From contig DYLE01000132.1 of NCBI GenBank assembly GCA_020722245.1, positions 1-6,851 of the forward strand: DNA of 6,851 nt, in the 5' to 3' direction. This stretch comes from Desulfonema limicola (GTDB lineage: Bacteria; Desulfobacterota; Desulfobacteria; Desulfobacterales; Desulfosalsimonadaceae). Shown here piece after piece: positions 6,052 to 6,851 of the stretch. Each line of letters opens with the position of its first letter. Position 1 is the stretch's first letter. A program made the translations under genes and the position numbers. A model generated the notes under the pieces. That model worked only from the letters and a program-made list of their open reading frames with translations, was not told the DNA's origin and made no database searches.

Positions 6052-6851
6052 ATGAGTTACTGGACGCATGAATACCTGCTGAGAACCTGGGGCGGTCCCA
6101 TGGTGCAGGCCGAATTTTTACGGGACGTGATGAAACCCTTTTTTGTGCCCCGGGTGTTTTCCGGTTTCAACCTTTTTTTGGACAAACCCCAGCTTTTACC
6201 CGATGCGGTGGACCTGATCGCCAGGGAGTGCAGAAGCAAGCGGGCGTTTCTGGTCACTGATCCCTATGCGGTGAGGTTTGCCCAAAAGGTCAAAAGCCCC
6301 TATGAAAAAAGGCACGGCATCTCCTTTGAAACCTGGGCCAAGGCCGAGCCCGACGCCCCCATCGCCACGGTCAAGGACTGCGCCGAACAAATCAAACGGT
6401 TTGCGCCGGATCTTATCTTCGCCCTGGGCGGCGGGTCCGCCATGGATACTGCAAAGGCCGCTTGGCTGCTGTATGAGCATCCTCATGTAAAGCTTGAGAT
6501 ACTAAGCCCGCTGGTTCCCTTAAACCTGAGAAACAAGGCCAAGCTGGTCGCCATTCCCACCACCAGCGGCACCGGTTCCGAGGTTTCGGGGGTGGCGGTG
6601 ATTTCCTTTCCGGACGGGGTGAAGCTTCCGGTGGCCGGCGCCCTGCCGGAGTTTGTTCCGGACTTTGCCCTGCTGGACCCGACCCTGACAACGGGGATGC
6701 CGCCGGAGCTGACCGCGGGCACCGGCGGCGACGCCCTGGCCCATGCCATTGACGGGTTCATGGCCCCGAAATCCGACGAGATCAACCAGGCCATCGCCCT
6801 TAAGACCATCGAGATGATATTTGAATGGCTGCCCCGGGCCTACCAGGACGG
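6052..6851 (+). CDS. Iron-containing alcohol dehydrogenase (C-terminus beyond window)
   Basis: Group III (iron-dependent) alcohol dehydrogenase, a cytoplasmic NAD(P)-dependent enzyme that interconverts alcohols and aldehydes or ketones. The first 266 residues are present. Seen: the nucleotide-binding motif GGGSAMDTAK at 126-135, the PTTSGTGSE motif at 169-177, the ALLDPTL segment, and two of the four expected metal ligands, Asp227 and His231, in GGDALAHAID. The other two histidines should lie past the right edge. Family members usually have Met before the metal-binding Asp; here it is Gly226. The N-terminus carries about 25 extra residues before the usual strand-forming start of the fold. The start at 6052 is well supported by AAGGAGG at 6041-6047. 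The gene follows the SCP2-like gene closely, suggesting a lipid-derived alcohol or aldehyde as substrate, but the sequence does not show the substrate. No frameshift is seen. Confidence 0.92.
   Translation, partial: MSYWTHEYLLRTWGGPMVQAEFLRDVMKPFFVPRVFSGFNLFLDKPQLLPDAVDLIARECRSKRAFLVTDPYAVRFAQKVKSPYEKRHGISFETWAKAEPDAPIATVKDCAEQIKRFAPDLIFALGGGSAMDTAKAAWLLYEHPHVKLEILSPLVPLNLRNKAKLVAIPTTSGTGSEVSGVAVISFPDGVKLPVAGALPEFVPDFALLDPTLTTGMPPELTAGTGGDALAHAIDGFMAPKSDEINQAIALKTIEMIFEWLPRAYQD

Noticed and set aside
6196..6809. Minus-strand and off-frame open frames over the dehydrogenase
   Set aside because: The plus-strand frame carries the conserved nucleotide- and metal-binding motifs, so the others are shadows.

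Overview
The window shows two divergent gene groups separated by an AT-rich intergenic region of roughly 370-435 bp. Coding sequence is GC-rich and densely packed. No rRNA, tRNA, CRISPR array or insertion sequence was seen. The organism is most likely a Gram-negative bacterium. The gene families, their order and the base composition would suit a deltaproteobacterium (Desulfobacterota, perhaps Desulfobacterales, or a myxobacterium-like lineage), but this is inference from gene content, not a phylogenetic result.

Left block, minus strand (about 5227 down to 1): a secondary-lipid / polyunsaturated-fatty-acid (PUFA) synthase operon. The first gene is pfaD, the trans-acting FMN-dependent enoyl reductase. 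Twelve bases later comes a large PfaA-like iterative polyketide/fatty-acid synthase. Its first 1191 residues lie in the window and run off the left edge. They hold a complete ketosynthase (Cys234, His369, His411), a complete acyltransferase (Ser705, His809), a long Pro/Ala/Gln-rich linker and the start of an acyl carrier domain with the PUFA-synthase LGIDSIKR motif (Ser1174). Further ACPs, a ketoreductase, dehydratases and a PfaC-type partner would be expected beyond base 1. The reductase-first order differs from the marine gammaproteobacterial pfaABCD order and resembles the ER-first clusters known from myxobacteria.

Middle (about 5228-5662): no supported gene. The side nearer pfaD is very AT-rich, with poly-T runs and short AT palindromes. 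The side nearer the plus-strand genes holds a near-consensus sigma70 promoter (TTGACT, 17 bp, TATAAA).

Right block, plus strand (5663 to 6851): a small SCP2-like (sterol-carrier-protein-2 fold) putative lipid-binding protein, then, 32 bp on and behind a strong Shine-Dalgarno, an iron-containing alcohol dehydrogenase truncated by the right edge. The two probably form one transcript. An acyl-chain synthase facing a lipid-binding protein and an alcohol/aldehyde dehydrogenase suggests a lipid-related neighbourhood. A direct functional link between the two sides is only a hypothesis.
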